Shown here: positions 1 to 9,428 of the stretch, piece by piece | How positions within the stretch are numbered: position 1 is the first letter of the stretch | Layout of the letters: each line of letters opens with the position of its first letter | DNA from: Nocardia fusca NBRC 14340 | GTDB taxonomy: Bacteria; Actinomycetota; Actinomycetes; Mycobacteriales; Mycobacteriaceae | DNA: 64,000 nt | Assembly: GCF_001618425.1 (NCBI RefSeq) | Contig: NZ_BDCU01000008.1 | Span: forward strand, 62,001-126,000 | Reading direction: 5' to 3' | Position numbers and translations under genes: made by a program | Notes under the pieces: generated by a model | What the model was told of the DNA's origin: nothing | Seen by the model: the letters and a program-made list of their open reading frames with translations, nothing else | Databases searched by the model: none

Positions 1-314
1 ACGTGATAGCGGCCCCGGAATTCCCGGGTCCGCTCGATCGCCGGTACATCCTTGGGTTCCTCGACCACGCAGATCATGCTGCGGTCGCGGCGCGGGTCGG
101 CGCAGATCCGGCACAGCTCACCGTCGGCGACCGTGCCGCACTGCGCGCAGAAGCGCACTCCGTCGCGGATCTTCTGCAGTACCGCCTGCAACCGGTCGAG
201 TTCGGGTGGTTCCACCTGCAGCAGATGGAACGCGATCCGCTGCGCGCTCTTGGGGCCGACACCGGGGAGCTTCCCCAGCTCGTCGATGAGATCCTGAACC
301 GGACCCTCGTACAC
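1..314 (-). CDS. recR: Recombination mediator RecR, N-terminal part (cut by window edge)
   Basis: RecR is a cytosolic ring-forming DNA-binding protein that, with RecF and RecO, helps load RecA at gapped DNA. The visible 104 residues hold the helix-hairpin-helix (about residues 12-28, with [11 protein letters not shown]), a four-cysteine zinc finger (Cys56, 59, 68, 71) and the start of the Toprim domain ([14 protein letters not shown]). The chosen start is GTG at 314, read as MYEGPVQDL, as in mycobacterial RecR; a purine-rich CGGGGAA lies upstream. It follows ybaB by 18 bp on the same strand, the usual ybaB-recR pair. The C-terminal Toprim part is outside the window. Confidence 0.95.
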   Translation of the reverse strand, partial: MYEGPVQDLIDELGKLPGVGPKSAQRIAFHLLQVEPPELDRLQAVLQKIRDGVRFCAQCGTVADGELCRICADPRRDRSMICVVEEPKDVPAIERTREFRGRYH

Positions 315-332
315 CGCGATTCCCCGGCGCGA

Positions 333-662
333 TCAGAAGCCGGGCAGACCCGGTGCGCCGCCGCCGGCCAGCGGTCCGAGTCGTTCGGCCGCCAACTGCT
401 GGGCATTGGCCATGGCGTCGTTGACGGCGCCGATCACCAGATCCTGCAGGGTTTCCACATCTTCGGGGTCGACCGCCTTGGGGTCGATCGTCAGCGACTG
501 CACCTCGCCGGTCGCCTTGATCGTCACCCGGACCAGACCGTTGCCGGCCTGGCCGTCCACTTCGGCCGCGGCGATCTCGGCCTGCGCGGCCATCACCTGC
601 TCCTGCATCTGCTGGGCCTGCTGGAGCAACTGCTGCATATCGAACTGACCATCGGGCTGCAC
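333..662 (-). CDS. ybaB: YbaB/EbfC family nucleoid-associated protein
   Basis: Small DNA-binding protein, 109 residues, the normal length for the family, which forms a tweezer-like homodimer and coats DNA. The Gln-rich N-terminal helix ([13 protein letters not shown]), the central strand segment [18 protein letters not shown] and the C-terminal helix with [15 protein letters not shown] are typical. It has a GTG start with AGAGG 7 nt upstream. A TAGGCT -10 box lies about 32 nt before the start. It is upstream of and probably co-transcribed with recR; dnaX, its usual third partner, lies 13 kb away here. Confidence 0.93.
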   Translation of the reverse strand: MQPDGQFDMQQLLQQAQQMQEQVMAAQAEIAAAEVDGQAGNGLVRVTIKATGEVQSLTIDPKAVDPEDVETLQDLVIGAVNDAMANAQQLAAERLGPLAGGGAPGLPGF

Positions 663-693
663 GGGATTCCTCTCTACGGACGGGTCACAATTC

Positions 694-699
694 AGCCTA
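694..699 (-). promoter_or_regulatory. Candidate -10 box (TAGGCT) for ybaB-recR
   Basis: TAGGCT on the minus strand matches the actinobacterial TAnnnT -10. It would give a 5' leader of roughly 25 nt that includes the AGAGG ribosome binding site. The same hexamer precedes two other genes in this window. Confidence 0.4.
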
Positions 700-803
700 G
701 ACCGCCTCGGTCGCCGATTCCGCCGCCACCCGACTCCGCCCTAAGATCGACTTCGCCGGTGCGACAGCACCGCGCCGAAATCCCGATTGTTACTGGAGTA
801 ATC

Positions 804-1352
804 GTGTTCAAGGGATATTTGCTGGGTGCGCTCATCATGGTATCCGGCGTGTTCCGCGCGGCGACCGCCGATGCCGATCCCCACGAGGTAACCGACCACG
901 GCAACGGCTGCGTCATCGATCCGGCCGCACCGGCGGTCACCATCGAATCCTTACGTTCGCACTGCACCGCCCGGCAGCACGCCGAGATCTTTCTGGCCGC
1001 CCAGGCGGGCGCGGTGCCGTCCGGGGTGAAGAACGGCTGGGTGACCTCCAGCTCGGTCGCCGAACCCATCGCGCCCACGTTCTGGCTCGGCAAAAACTTC
1101 GACACCGGACCCGAGGGCGGCCGGTTGACCAACCGGGTCACCGGTGCCGATATCGAGGGCTGGCCGGCCGAGGTCTATCTGGGTCCATCCCGGGCGGACG
1201 GCGAACCCGCCTGGGTGCTCGACTACACACCCGCGATCACGCCGCAGGTCTACGACGAGATCCGGGAGGTCGTGCCCGGGGTGTGGCTCGGCTACTCCTG
1301 GTGGCGTGGCGAACGCCGGACCCCGGTGATGCTGTCGTTCGTCCTCGCCTGA
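804..1352 (+). CDS. Secreted protein of unknown function
   Basis: 182 residues. The N-terminus (MFKGYLLGALIMVSGV) followed by ATADA is a Sec signal peptide with a likely cleavage after residue 23 or so, so the protein is probably exported. The mature part has two Cys residues (NGCVI and SHCTA) that could pair. The second half is rich in aromatic residues (WVLDYTP, GVWLGYSWW), followed by RTPVMLSFVLA at the end. The GTG start at 804 is chosen because CTGGAG lies 5 nt upstream and the signal peptide begins there; the frame is open further upstream, but that part has no coding character. I do not recognise the family. It is transcribed divergently from ybaB. Confidence 0.75.
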   Translation: MFKGYLLGALIMVSGVFRAATADADPHEVTDHGNGCVIDPAAPAVTIESLRSHCTARQHAEIFLAAQAGAVPSGVKNGWVTSSSVAEPIAPTFWLGKNFDTGPEGGRLTNRVTGADIEGWPAEVYLGPSRADGEPAWVLDYTPAITPQVYDEIREVVPGVWLGYSWWRGERRTPVMLSFVLA

Positions 1353-1398
1353 GGAGGGCCTGCCGGTGGACCGGCCGGCCGATACCGCCGTACCGACC

Positions 1399-1425
1399 CG
1401 TCCGGCCGCGGGCACCGGCCGGACG
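1399..1425. terminator. Hairpin between convergent genes
   Basis: A perfect 10-bp stem (CGTCCGGCCG paired with CGGCCGGACG) with a 7-nt loop lies between the convergent secreted-protein and SRPBCC genes. It has no clear U-tract, as is usual in high-GC actinobacteria, and could serve both strands. Confidence 0.5.
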
Positions 1426-1482
1426 GTCACCGGCACGGAGCGGATCTCCGCTGCCGGCGACCGCCCGGCCGGACGCGACCCG

Positions 1483-1917
1483 TCAGTCGAGTTCGCGCTT
1501 CAGGTTCGCCAGCACCTCGGCCTGGATCTTGCGCAGGCCGAGGGGGGCGAAGATGCCCTCGAAGATGCCCTTGACACCGCCGGCGCCCTGCCAGGTGGTC
1601 TCCAGGGTGACCGTCGAACCGGAACCGGACGGGGCCACCGTCCAGGTGTTGACGAGCGAGGAATTGGCGTCCTTCTCGGTGACGACATTGTCGGCGACCG
1701 AGACCTGGGCGCGGATATTGCGCACTCGTTTCTCGGTGGCCTGCAATGTCCATTCGGCGACGGTGCCGTCGCCCTGCCCACCCTCGACCACCTTGTAGTC
1801 GCGGTAGTGCGCCGACAGGATCTTCGGGCGCACCTCCGTGTAATCGGTGACCGCCGCCAGCGCGCGCTGCGGGTCTGCGGCGACCTCGATCGAACTGCCG
1901 GCTTTGACCTGTCCCAC
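1483..1917 (-). CDS. SRPBCC family (polyketide cyclase/START-like) protein
   Basis: 144 residues, the usual size of a single SRPBCC (Bet v 1-like) domain, which folds as a helix-grip around a hydrophobic ligand. It starts VKAGSSIEVAADPQRALAAVTDY, the classic first strand and helix, and ends in the long C-terminal helix (GLRKIQAEVLANLKREL). GTG at 1917 is chosen because AAGGAG sits 6 nt before it; the frame is open upstream to 2139 but that extension looks non-coding. Position next to the FAD oxidase/methyltransferase pair matches Rv3718c in M. tuberculosis. Its ligand is unknown. Confidence 0.88.
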   Translation of the reverse strand: MGQVKAGSSIEVAADPQRALAAVTDYTEVRPKILSAHYRDYKVVEGGQGDGTVAEWTLQATEKRVRNIRAQVSVADNVVTEKDANSSLVNTWTVAPSGSGSTVTLETTWQGAGGVKGIFEGIFAPLGLRKIQAEVLANLKRELD

Positions 1918-2346
1918 GGTGAACTCCTTATCGGGATGTGTTGTGACAGCTCCATCCTGCTGTGTTTTCGGCGCGCCGGCGCGCGCGGGGGTCGAGGCAC
2001 CCTTGGTCTCGCCGTTTCGGCCTCGAGACTCGCGGCTTCGGCGCATGCAACCCCACCACTGCCCGGGCAAGCGAGCCCACCACTTTCCCTCCGCCAGCGA
2101 GCATGCTTCCTCACCAACGTGGTCGTGTTCAATCCTCATCTTTCACAAGCAACCCCCCTGAACGTCTCCACACCCGACACCCTTTTTCCTCTCCACCCCG
2201 TAGTGGCACAAATACCGACAATTCAGGAATAGCGGTCAACCCGGGTGAACAGTTCTTCGAACACGGTGCAACGGATATGTGACATTTCGCCACCGACAAT
2301 CCCCCCGCTGTGGCCGCCCGAGACCGAGTAGGGCTAGCGTCTAGAC
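1918..2346. other. Divergent intergenic region
   Basis: This 429-bp spacer separates the SRPBCC gene from tmsA. The left half is GC-rich and open in several frames, none with a ribosome binding site. The right half, from about 2130, is AT-richer and carries the tmsA promoter. I see no further gene or RNA. Confidence 0.5.
2335..2340 (+). promoter_or_regulatory. Candidate -10 box (TAGCGT) for tmsA
   Basis: TAGCGT ends 6 nt before the GTG at 2347, which itself has no ribosome binding site. The spacing fits a leaderless transcript starting at or next to the GTG. Confidence 0.45.
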
Positions 2347-3789
2347 GTGGCAATGAGTCTGTTGGGGAAGGCCGGCCACAGTCCGGCCGCATATGAATCC
2401 GGGTTCGCTGCATATCGGGCAGGTGTCGATCGCCTGCTCGCGAGCTATCGTGCCATCCCGGACGACGCCGATGTGCGACTGGCCAAGAAGACTTCCAATC
2501 TCTTCCGAGCCCGGGCGAAGAACACGGCCCCGGGGCTGGACGTCTCGGGCCTCACCCGGGTGATCGAGGTCGATCCGGATGCGAAAACGGCCGAGGTCGC
2601 GGGGATGACGACCTATGAAGAGCTGGTGGCCGCCACACTGCCCTACGGCCTGGCGCCGCTGGTGGTGCCGCAGCTCAAGACCATCACCCTGGGTGGCGCG
2701 GTGACCGGGCTCGGGATCGAATCGACCTCCTTCCGCAACGGTCTGCCCCACGAATCGGTGCTGGAGATGGAGGTGCTGACCGGGGCCGGCGAGATCGTCA
2801 CCATCCGCCCGGACGGGGCCGACGCCGAACTCTTCCGCGGTTTCCCGAACTCCTACGGCACGCTCGGCTACACCACCCGCTTGAAGATCGAGCTGGAATC
2901 GGTGCTGCCCTATGTGGAGTTGCGCCATCTGCGGTTCCACGATCTGCGGGAACTCGAGTCGGTTCTCGAGCAGGTCGTATCGGAACGCAGCCACGACGGT
3001 GAGCGGGTCGACTACCTGGACGGGGTCGTGTTCGGCGCCGGCGAGAGCTACCTGACACTGGGCCGGCAGACCGATGAAGCGGGCCCGGTCAGCGACTACA
3101 CCGGAATGGATATCTACTACCGCTCCATCCAGCACGACGGCCCAGCGCCCAAGCGCGACCGGCTGACCGTCCACGACTATCTCTGGCGGTGGGACACCGA
3201 CTGGTTCTGGTGCTCGCGCGCCTTCGGGGCGCAGAACCCGAAGATCCGCCGCTTCTGGCCGAAACGCTACCGGCGCAGCAGCTTCTACTGGAAGCTGGTC
3301 GCGCTGGATCACCGCTACAACATCGGTGACAAGCTGGCCGCGCGGAAGGGCCGGCCGCCGCAGGAGCGCGTAGTGCAGGACATCGAGGTCCCGGTGGAGC
3401 GCACCGCCGATTTCGTGGAGTGGTTCCTGCGCGAGATCCCCATCGAACCCATCTGGTTGTGCCCGCTGCGGCTGCGCGATTCCGGCAGCCCGGACAGCGA
3501 TCGCCCCTGGCCGCTGTACCCGCTGCGACCCGGTCGCACCTATGTGAATATCGGCTTCTGGTCGGCGGTTCCGAAATCGCCCGGGCAGTTGGATGGCGCG
3601 GCGAACCGGGCCATCGAGAAAACCGTCACCGAATTCGACGGACACAAATCCCTGTACTCGGACTCCTTTTACGAGCCCGAGGAATTTGCCGCCCTCTACG
3701 GCGGTGAAAGTTACAAAGCATTGAAGAAACGCTACGATCCCGGCCAGCGCCTGCTGGATCTGTACTCGAAGGCGGTGCAACGCAGATGA
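2347..3789 (+). CDS. tmsA: FAD-binding oxidoreductase, TmsA/BfaA type (methylene fatty acid reductase)
   Basis: 480 residues of the PCMH-type FAD-linked oxidase fold. The FAD segment around residues 90-160 includes VVPQLKTITLGGAVTGLGIES and GLPHESVLEMEVLTG. In actinobacteria this family, paired with a cyclopropane-synthase-like methyltransferase, reduces 10-methylene acyl chains to 10-methyl chains such as tuberculostearic acid, using NADPH. The next gene is that methyltransferase and overlaps it by 4 bp (ATGA), supporting one operon. Local order matches Rv3719-Rv3720; M. tuberculosis also has a paralogous pair (Rv0449c/Rv0447c), so the exact product is inferred from family and pairing. An ATG at 2353 is an alternative start. 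Confidence 0.8.
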   Translation: MAMSLLGKAGHSPAAYESGFAAYRAGVDRLLASYRAIPDDADVRLAKKTSNLFRARAKNTAPGLDVSGLTRVIEVDPDAKTAEVAGMTTYEELVAATLPYGLAPLVVPQLKTITLGGAVTGLGIESTSFRNGLPHESVLEMEVLTGAGEIVTIRPDGADAELFRGFPNSYGTLGYTTRLKIELESVLPYVELRHLRFHDLRELESVLEQVVSERSHDGERVDYLDGVVFGAGESYLTLGRQTDEAGPVSDYTGMDIYYRSIQHDGPAPKRDRLTVHDYLWRWDTDWFWCSRAFGAQNPKIRRFWPKRYRRSSFYWKLVALDHRYNIGDKLAARKGRPPQERVVQDIEVPVERTADFVEWFLREIPIEPIWLCPLRLRDSGSPDSDRPWPLYPLRPGRTYVNIGFWSAVPKSPGQLDGAANRAIEKTVTEFDGHKSLYSDSFYEPEEFAALYGGESYKALKKRYDPGQRLLDLYSKAVQRR

Positions 3790-5102
3790 CGACATTCAAG
3801 GATAGATCCGATGCTTTCGCGGACCTGGGCACCCGGCTCAGCATCGCCGAGGTTGTCGAGACCTTGGTCGACGGCGATGTTCCCATCAAGCTGACCGCCT
3901 ACGACGGCAGCACCACCGGCCCGGTGGATTCCGAATTCGCACTCGATATCCGCAACCCGCGCGGAATCAACTATCTCGCCAACGCGCCCGGCGACCTCGG
4001 GCTGGCCCGCGCCTACATATCCGGCGATATGGACGCGGCCGGGGTGCACCCCGGCGACCCGTACGCCATCCTCGCCGCCATGACGGATCTGAAGTTCAAA
4101 CGTCCGTCGGCATTGTCGCTGGTGGCGATCGCCCGCTCGCTGGGCTGGGAGCGGCTGCGCCCGGTCCCGCCGCCCCCGCAGGAGACGCTGCCGCGCTGGC
4201 GCCGGATCGCCCTGGAGGGGCTTCGTCATTCCAAAGCCCGCGACGCCGAGGTCATCCACCACCACTACGACGTCTCGAACACGTTCTACGAGTACGTCCT
4301 CGGCCCGTCGATGACCTACACCTGTGCGTGCTACGGCGAGCGGGACTGGACGCTGGAGCAGGCACAGGAGAACAAGTACCGGCTGGTCTTCGAAAAACTG
4401 CGGTTGAAGGAGGGCGATCGCCTGCTCGACATCGGCTGCGGATGGGGCGGCATGGTCCGGTACGCCGCCGCGCGCGGAGTCCGGGTCATCGGTGCCACGC
4501 TCTCGGCCGAGCAGGCCTCCTGGGCGCAGCGCAAGATCGCCGAGGAGGGTCTCGGTGAACTGGCCGAAGTACGCCACTCCGATTACCGCGACATCACCGA
4601 AACCGAGTTCGACGCGGTGTCCTCGATCGGACTGACCGAGCACATCGGTGTCCAGAACTACCCGTACTATTTCGGGTTCATCCAGAGCAAGCTGCGTGAG
4701 GGTGGTCTGTTCCTCAACCACTGCATCACCCGGCCGGACAACACCCGCACCACCAAGGCCGGCGATTTCATCGACCGGTACGTGTTTCCCGACGGGGAGC
4801 TCATCGGCTCCGGCCGCATCATCAGCGATATCCAGAATGTCGGCCTGGAAGTACTGCACGAGGAGAACCTGCGCGAGCACTACGCGCTGACCCTCACCGA
4901 ATGGTGCAAGAACCTGGTCGCCAACTGGGATGCCTGTGTGGCCGAGGCCGGCGAGGGCACCGCCAAGGTGTGGGGCCTGTACATGGCGGGCAGCCGGCTC
5001 GGTTTCGAACGCAATGTGGTCCAGCTGCACCAGGTCCTGGGCGTGAAACTCGGCCCCTCCGGGCGGCCCGAGGTGCCACTGCGACCCTGGTGGCAGCCGT
5101 AG
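3786..5102 (+). CDS. tmsB: S-adenosylmethionine-dependent fatty acid methyltransferase, TmsB/BfaB type
   Basis: 438 residues, cyclopropane-fatty-acyl-phospholipid synthase family. The SAM-binding motif DIGCGWGGM lies near residue 213, and the family signature YYFGFIQSKLREGGLFLNHCI follows. These enzymes methylate the double bond of phospholipid-bound oleate; the paired FAD enzyme then reduces the methylene product. It overlaps tmsA by ATGA, so translation is probably coupled. Its end is only 8 bp from the convergent kinase gene. A plain cyclopropane synthase is the alternative, but the adjacent tmsA argues for branched-chain synthesis. Confidence 0.85.
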   Translation: MTTFKDRSDAFADLGTRLSIAEVVETLVDGDVPIKLTAYDGSTTGPVDSEFALDIRNPRGINYLANAPGDLGLARAYISGDMDAAGVHPGDPYAILAAMTDLKFKRPSALSLVAIARSLGWERLRPVPPPPQETLPRWRRIALEGLRHSKARDAEVIHHHYDVSNTFYEYVLGPSMTYTCACYGERDWTLEQAQENKYRLVFEKLRLKEGDRLLDIGCGWGGMVRYAAARGVRVIGATLSAEQASWAQRKIAEEGLGELAEVRHSDYRDITETEFDAVSSIGLTEHIGVQNYPYYFGFIQSKLREGGLFLNHCITRPDNTRTTKAGDFIDRYVFPDGELIGSGRIISDIQNVGLEVLHEENLREHYALTLTEWCKNLVANWDACVAEAGEGTAKVWGLYMAGSRLGFERNVVQLHQVLGVKLGPSGRPEVPLRPWWQP

Positions 5103-5110
5103 CCGGCTGC

Positions 5111-8100
5111 TCAGCTGAGCAGTTCGTCGAGGAAACGGATCGGGACACGGATCTCACCGAGGGTGCGGACCGTGTCCGTTCCGTCCGGCGTGGTGACCGG
5201 CAGGTCGTCGCGCACCACACGCAGGATCTCGCGGACCGCGGGCCCGGCATCCAGGAGCGGCCGGGTCCAGCCGAGGTCGGCGCAGGTGGAGACCGCCGGC
5301 GCCAGCAGGGCCGCCGACTCGCCGACCCAGCCCGCGGTGGCCAGGCATTCGGCGAGCAGCAGTGACATATCGAGCTGGGCTCGCGGTCGCTGTTGTTCGC
5401 CGGTACGCCCGTAGAGTGCACGGGCATGGCGGGCCGCGCGCTCATGCTCCTGCCGGTCGTCGGATTCGAGCAGGGCGCGGATCACGGTGACCTCGCCGGC
5501 TTCGATGTTCAGCACGGTCGGCGCACCGTCGGGGCCGGGGCCACGGTCACGCCCGGACAATCTCGCCAGGCCGCGCGCGGTGCTGTCCGCGGCCTCCGGC
5601 CGATCGCCCGGACCCGGCTGCACTATGCCCAGCCGGATCTGCTCGGCCCGGATATGGGCGGCCAGCCGGGACAGCTGATGATCGGCGGCGATCCGCGATC
5701 CCTCGGCCAGGCGCACCGCCGCCGCTGTGAGATCGCCGTGCAGCGCCTTCACCCGGGCGCCCGTCACAATGGTGGCGATCAGCGATTCGATCGGACCGAT
5801 CCGCGCGACCAGCTGGTAGCTCTCGTCGAACAGTTCCTCGGCGGCGCTCAGGTCACCGCGCCGGTATACCAGTTCACCGAGGAGCCCGGCGACCGCCCGC
5901 ACGCCGTGTGAGCGTGGCCCGGACCGGGTCTGCGCGATTTCATAGGCGTGCCGGTAAGCGCTCAGCGCGGCCGGGATATCGAGTTGTTCGTAGGCGAGGA
6001 GTCCGCGGCCGCACCAAGCGAAGATCTCACCGAGCGGTTCGCGGGACCGCTCCTGATACGGCCGCGCCCACTCCAGCGTGGCCGCCGCGGCCGGGTAGTC
6101 GAATTCACAGAGCCGGACGTAGGCGCTGATATTCGCCGCGGTCGCCACCGTCCACGCCGGAAGCTCGTCGGGATGCTTCAGTGATTCGGCGACCTGCTCG
6201 AGCACACCGGCGGTGCGGTCGTGGGAGATCTCGTCGGAGGCGGCGAGCACCGCGGCCTGGCAACGCTGGGTGCGTACCTCGCTGTCGTCCTCCGGACTCC
6301 GGGACAGCACATTGGACAGCCGGTTGAGGGCCGAGCGCGCCGCGGTGGATTGCTGCAGATTCACATTCGCGCGGGCCACTGCCATCAGCAGTTTCGACCG
6401 CGAAGCGACCTGCTGCACGGGCAGTTTCGAGACCGACCCGAGCAGCGTCGCCACCCGCGAACCGTCGATCAGGTCCATCCCGCCGTTCTCCAGCAGGTCG
6501 AGCGCGGTTTTGAAGTCGGTGCCGGCCAGCGAATGATCCACCGCCCGGCGCAGCAGCTGGTGTTCGGCGAACCAGCGCGCGGCCCGCCGGTGCAGCGTCT
6601 TCATCCGGCCCGGCCGGGTCCGCTCCAGGCGCGCCCGCAGGTATTCGGCGAACAGCGGCTGCATCCGGTACCACTCGGGATCCTCGTCGGTGCGGCGCAC
6701 GAACAGTTCCCGTCGCTCGGCCTGCTCGAGCAGGCGCGGGGCCTCGTCGCTATCGGTGACAGCGGTGGCCAGGGATCCGTTCGCATGCTCGATCACCGAG
6801 AGATCGGACAGGAAGTCCAGCATCTCCGGTTCCAAGGAGTCCAGCACGTTCTCGGCGAGGTACTCGCGGATACCGTGCCCGCCTTCGGACATACGATTCA
6901 GCAGATCCCCGGGGTCCGGGTCGTCGCGCAGCGCGAGGCCGATCAGCTGGATCGCGGCGGGCCAGCCGTCGGTGGCGGCGTACACACGGTCGAGCTGGCC
7001 GCTATCGAGCGGGAAACCGTTGCGCCGCACCAGGATCTCGCCGATCTCGGCGCGGGTCAGGCGCAGTTGCTCGGAATCCACCTGCACCAGCTCGTCGTTC
7101 ATCCGCATCCGGCCCATCGGCAGGTCGGAGGGGTCACGGGTGGTCACCACGAACCGCAGATGATGGCAGCCGCTGTCGAGGAGTGACGACAACACCCGTA
7201 AGGCGCCCGGATCGGTGAGCCGGTGCCAGTCGTCGATGATCACGACCACCGGCTTCCCGCTGGTGTGCAGTTCGTCGATCAGGCTCGATATCGCGAACGC
7301 GACGGTATCGGCGGGTCGCTCCTCGAGCATCTGGCACAGCCCGGTACCGATCTCGGGCCGGATCCGGTTGACGGCCTCGATCAGATGGGCCAGGAACCAG
7401 ACCTCGTTGTCGTCACGGCTGTCGATGCCTATCCAGGCGACCGGGATATCGAGTCCGGCGAGTTCGTCGCGCCACTGCGCGGCCAGCACGCTCTTACCGA
7501 AACCGGTGGGCGCGTGGATCACGGTGAGCCGGCGGCCGACACCTTCGCGCAGAATGTTCAGCAAACGCGGCCGGCGCACCGGTTCCCGGGGCGGGGTGGC
7601 CGGGCGGAACTTGGTGGCCGGACTGGGCGGCAGCGTGGCCGGTGAATGTTCCAGCGCATGGCCGGAGCCGCCGAGACGACCCGATGCGCTGCTGTGCGGG
7701 CCCGACCCCGGCCCGGACTTGCGCGTTCCGGGGACACCGAACGCGCCGGGCCCGGCGGCGTCGGCGCTCTTGCGGCCCGCGAGTGTCGGCGGCAGTAGTG
7801 GCCAGCTGCGTCGCGCGGTCACCGCCGGCACCCGGTCGTGGGCGGGCGGCGCGGCATCGACCGCCGTGACCTCGGGATCCAGCAGCGCCATCTCGTCGGG
7901 GACCTGGTCGTGTGCGACCTGTACCGCGCGCAGCATCTCACCGAACTCGTAGGCCGACGCCGGCCGTTCCTCCGGTTCCTGGGCCATGGCCTGTTCGATC
8001 ACCGCGGCCACATCGGCGGGAATGTCCTGCTCCCGCAGATCCGGCACCGGTTGGGTGGTGATGCGGAGGAATTGCGCGACCACCCGCTCCCCCGCCTGCC

Positions 8101-8968
8101 TCTCGAACGCGGCATGGCCGGTGAGCAGGGCGAAAAGGGTCGCGCCGAGCCCGTACACATCGGAGCGGACGGTGGGGTCGGCGCCCTTGAGGACTTCGGG
8201 GGCGGTGAAGGCAGGCGAACCGGTGATCTGGCTGCTCGACGTGCGGAAGCCCCCCGGCATCCGGGCGATCCCGAAATCGGTGAGCTGCGGCTCACCGTAG
8301 GAGCTGAGCAGCACATTGGCCGGCTTCACATCCCGGTGCAGGATCCGCGTCCGATGCGCGCTCTCGATGGCACCGGCCAGTTTCACCCCGACCCGCAGGG
8401 TATCGGCCCAGCTCAGCGGGCCCGTCTCGTGGAGGAGCCGTTCCAGCGACCCGTGCGTGGCGAACGGCATCACGATGAACGGCAGTCCGCCGGCGGTCAC
8501 ATCGACCTGCAGGATGTCGACGATATTCGGATGCCCGGACAGTCGGCCCATGGCGTGTTCCTCACGCAGGAACCGCTCCCGGCTCTCGGGATCGAGATCG
8601 GAGGAGAGCACCTTCACCGCGACCACGCGGTCCAGGGCCCGCTGTACACACCGGTACACGATCCCGAAGCCACCGCGCCCGACCTCGTGGGCTTCGGTGA
8701 ATCCGAGGTCCGCGAGTTCCTCGGCTATTCTTTCCGTCTCATCCGGGTCGGCGTCCGCGAGGTCGGCGACCCCCATGGTGGGTTCGGGCGAAACACTCCG
8801 CGCCGCGCCGGGGTCTTCCGATGCCGGATCGGATCGGGCGGCTTCGGCCTCCTGCGGAGCAGCGAGATCCTCGGGGGCACCGGTGTCCGCCGGCCCACCG
8901 GCGTCGGGAGCGGCGTAGGAGGTATCCGATTCGCGGCCCCCGGGGCCCGAACGCGTTCGTGGAGTCAT
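5111..8968 (-). CDS. PknK-like serine/threonine kinase fused to STAND/MalT-type ATPase
   Basis: 1285 residues. After a disordered 80-residue N-terminus comes a Hanks-type kinase (about 88-350): glycine loop GRGGFG near 98-102, Lys119, HRDVKPAN at 211-218, DFG at 231-233 and a Ser/Thr-rich activation loop (TSSSQITGSPAF). A linker leads to a P-loop ATPase with Walker A APTGFGKS (about 486-493) and Walker B VVVIIDD (574-580), then an alpha-helical, TPR-like region. The plan matches PknK, which couples phosphorylation to transcription control. No LuxR-type helix-turn-helix is visible at the C-terminus. The ATG at 8968 has GAGGTGG upstream; an in-frame upstream start is less convincing. Confidence 0.9.
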   Translation of the reverse strand: MTPRTRSGPGGRESDTSYAAPDAGGPADTGAPEDLAAPQEAEAARSDPASEDPGAARSVSPEPTMGVADLADADPDETERIAEELADLGFTEAHEVGRGGFGIVYRCVQRALDRVVAVKVLSSDLDPESRERFLREEHAMGRLSGHPNIVDILQVDVTAGGLPFIVMPFATHGSLERLLHETGPLSWADTLRVGVKLAGAIESAHRTRILHRDVKPANVLLSSYGEPQLTDFGIARMPGGFRTSSSQITGSPAFTAPEVLKGADPTVRSDVYGLGATLFALLTGHAAFERQAGERVVAQFLRITTQPVPDLREQDIPADVAAVIEQAMAQEPEERPASAYEFGEMLRAVQVAHDQVPDEMALLDPEVTAVDAAPPAHDRVPAVTARRSWPLLPPTLAGRKSADAAGPGAFGVPGTRKSGPGSGPHSSASGRLGGSGHALEHSPATLPPSPATKFRPATPPREPVRRPRLLNILREGVGRRLTVIHAPTGFGKSVLAAQWRDELAGLDIPVAWIGIDSRDDNEVWFLAHLIEAVNRIRPEIGTGLCQMLEERPADTVAFAISSLIDELHTSGKPVVVIIDDWHRLTDPGALRVLSSLLDSGCHHLRFVVTTRDPSDLPMGRMRMNDELVQVDSEQLRLTRAEIGEILVRRNGFPLDSGQLDRVYAATDGWPAAIQLIGLALRDDPDPGDLLNRMSEGGHGIREYLAENVLDSLEPEMLDFLSDLSVIEHANGSLATAVTDSDEAPRLLEQAERRELFVRRTDEDPEWYRMQPLFAEYLRARLERTRPGRMKTLHRRAARWFAEHQLLRRAVDHSLAGTDFKTALDLLENGGMDLIDGSRVATLLGSVSKLPVQQVASRSKLLMAVARANVNLQQSTAARSALNRLSNVLSRSPEDDSEVRTQRCQAAVLAASDEISHDRTAGVLEQVAESLKHPDELPAWTVATAANISAYVRLCEFDYPAAAATLEWARPYQERSREPLGEIFAWCGRGLLAYEQLDIPAALSAYRHAYEIAQTRSGPRSHGVRAVAGLLGELVYRRGDLSAAEELFDESYQLVARIGPIESLIATIVTGARVKALHGDLTAAAVRLAEGSRIAADHQLSRLAAHIRAEQIRLGIVQPGPGDRPEAADSTARGLARLSGRDRGPGPDGAPTVLNIEAGEVTVIRALLESDDRQEHERAARHARALYGRTGEQQRPRAQLDMSLLLAECLATAGWVGESAALLAPAVSTCADLGWTRPLLDAGPAVREILRVVRDDLPVTTPDGTDTVRTLGEIRVPIRFLDELLS

Positions 8969-9428
8969 CTCACCACCTCGCACTCGTAACGAATCGGCTG
9001 CGGTGGCGCATCCCGCCGCGACAACCGTTCCGGTCCTCACTTCCAACGTAGCGCGCCCGATACCCCGATGGGTGGTTCACGCGACTCGCGTGTCCTGTTC
9101 CGGGGAGCCGGTGCGCCTCCGCCGGGCCGTCGACCGGGTTCGGCGCCCGGCCGCGAACAGCGCCCTCGCGGGCCGACCCGCCGTGGCCACCTGCGCGGGA
9201 GGGGTGCAATTATCCCCAGGCATCCACAGTATTCCGATATTGCGCGCGGGCGCGGACAGCTGGTCCGACCCGATATTCCGGATCTGTTCCGATGCGGTAA
9301 CGGACGCAGCCCGACGCCGCGGCCGCCCGGCTCCGGGTGGAAACAACACAACCCGCCGCACCTGCGGTGCGACGGGTTGTGCCGAACGGTTCAGCGCGAC
9401 CGGCCACCCGGGCCGGCCGCCCCGGAGC
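8969..9428. other. Intergenic region upstream of the kinase and downstream of fadB
   Basis: 460 bp holding the upstream region of the PknK-like gene and, at 9347-9381, the fadB terminator. Short open frames on both strands have GC-rich composition but no ribosome binding site or recognisable product. Confidence 0.5.
9347..9381 (-). terminator. fadB terminator hairpin
   Basis: A 16-bp stem (CACAACCCGCCGCACC against GGTGCGACGGGTTGTG, one imperfect pair) with a 3-nt loop lies just downstream of the fadB stop on the minus strand. Confidence 0.65.

Noticed and set aside
3..803. Upstream extension of the secreted-protein frame across recR and ybaB
   Set aside because: It runs antisense to two conserved genes, and the signal peptide and ribosome binding site place the start at 804.
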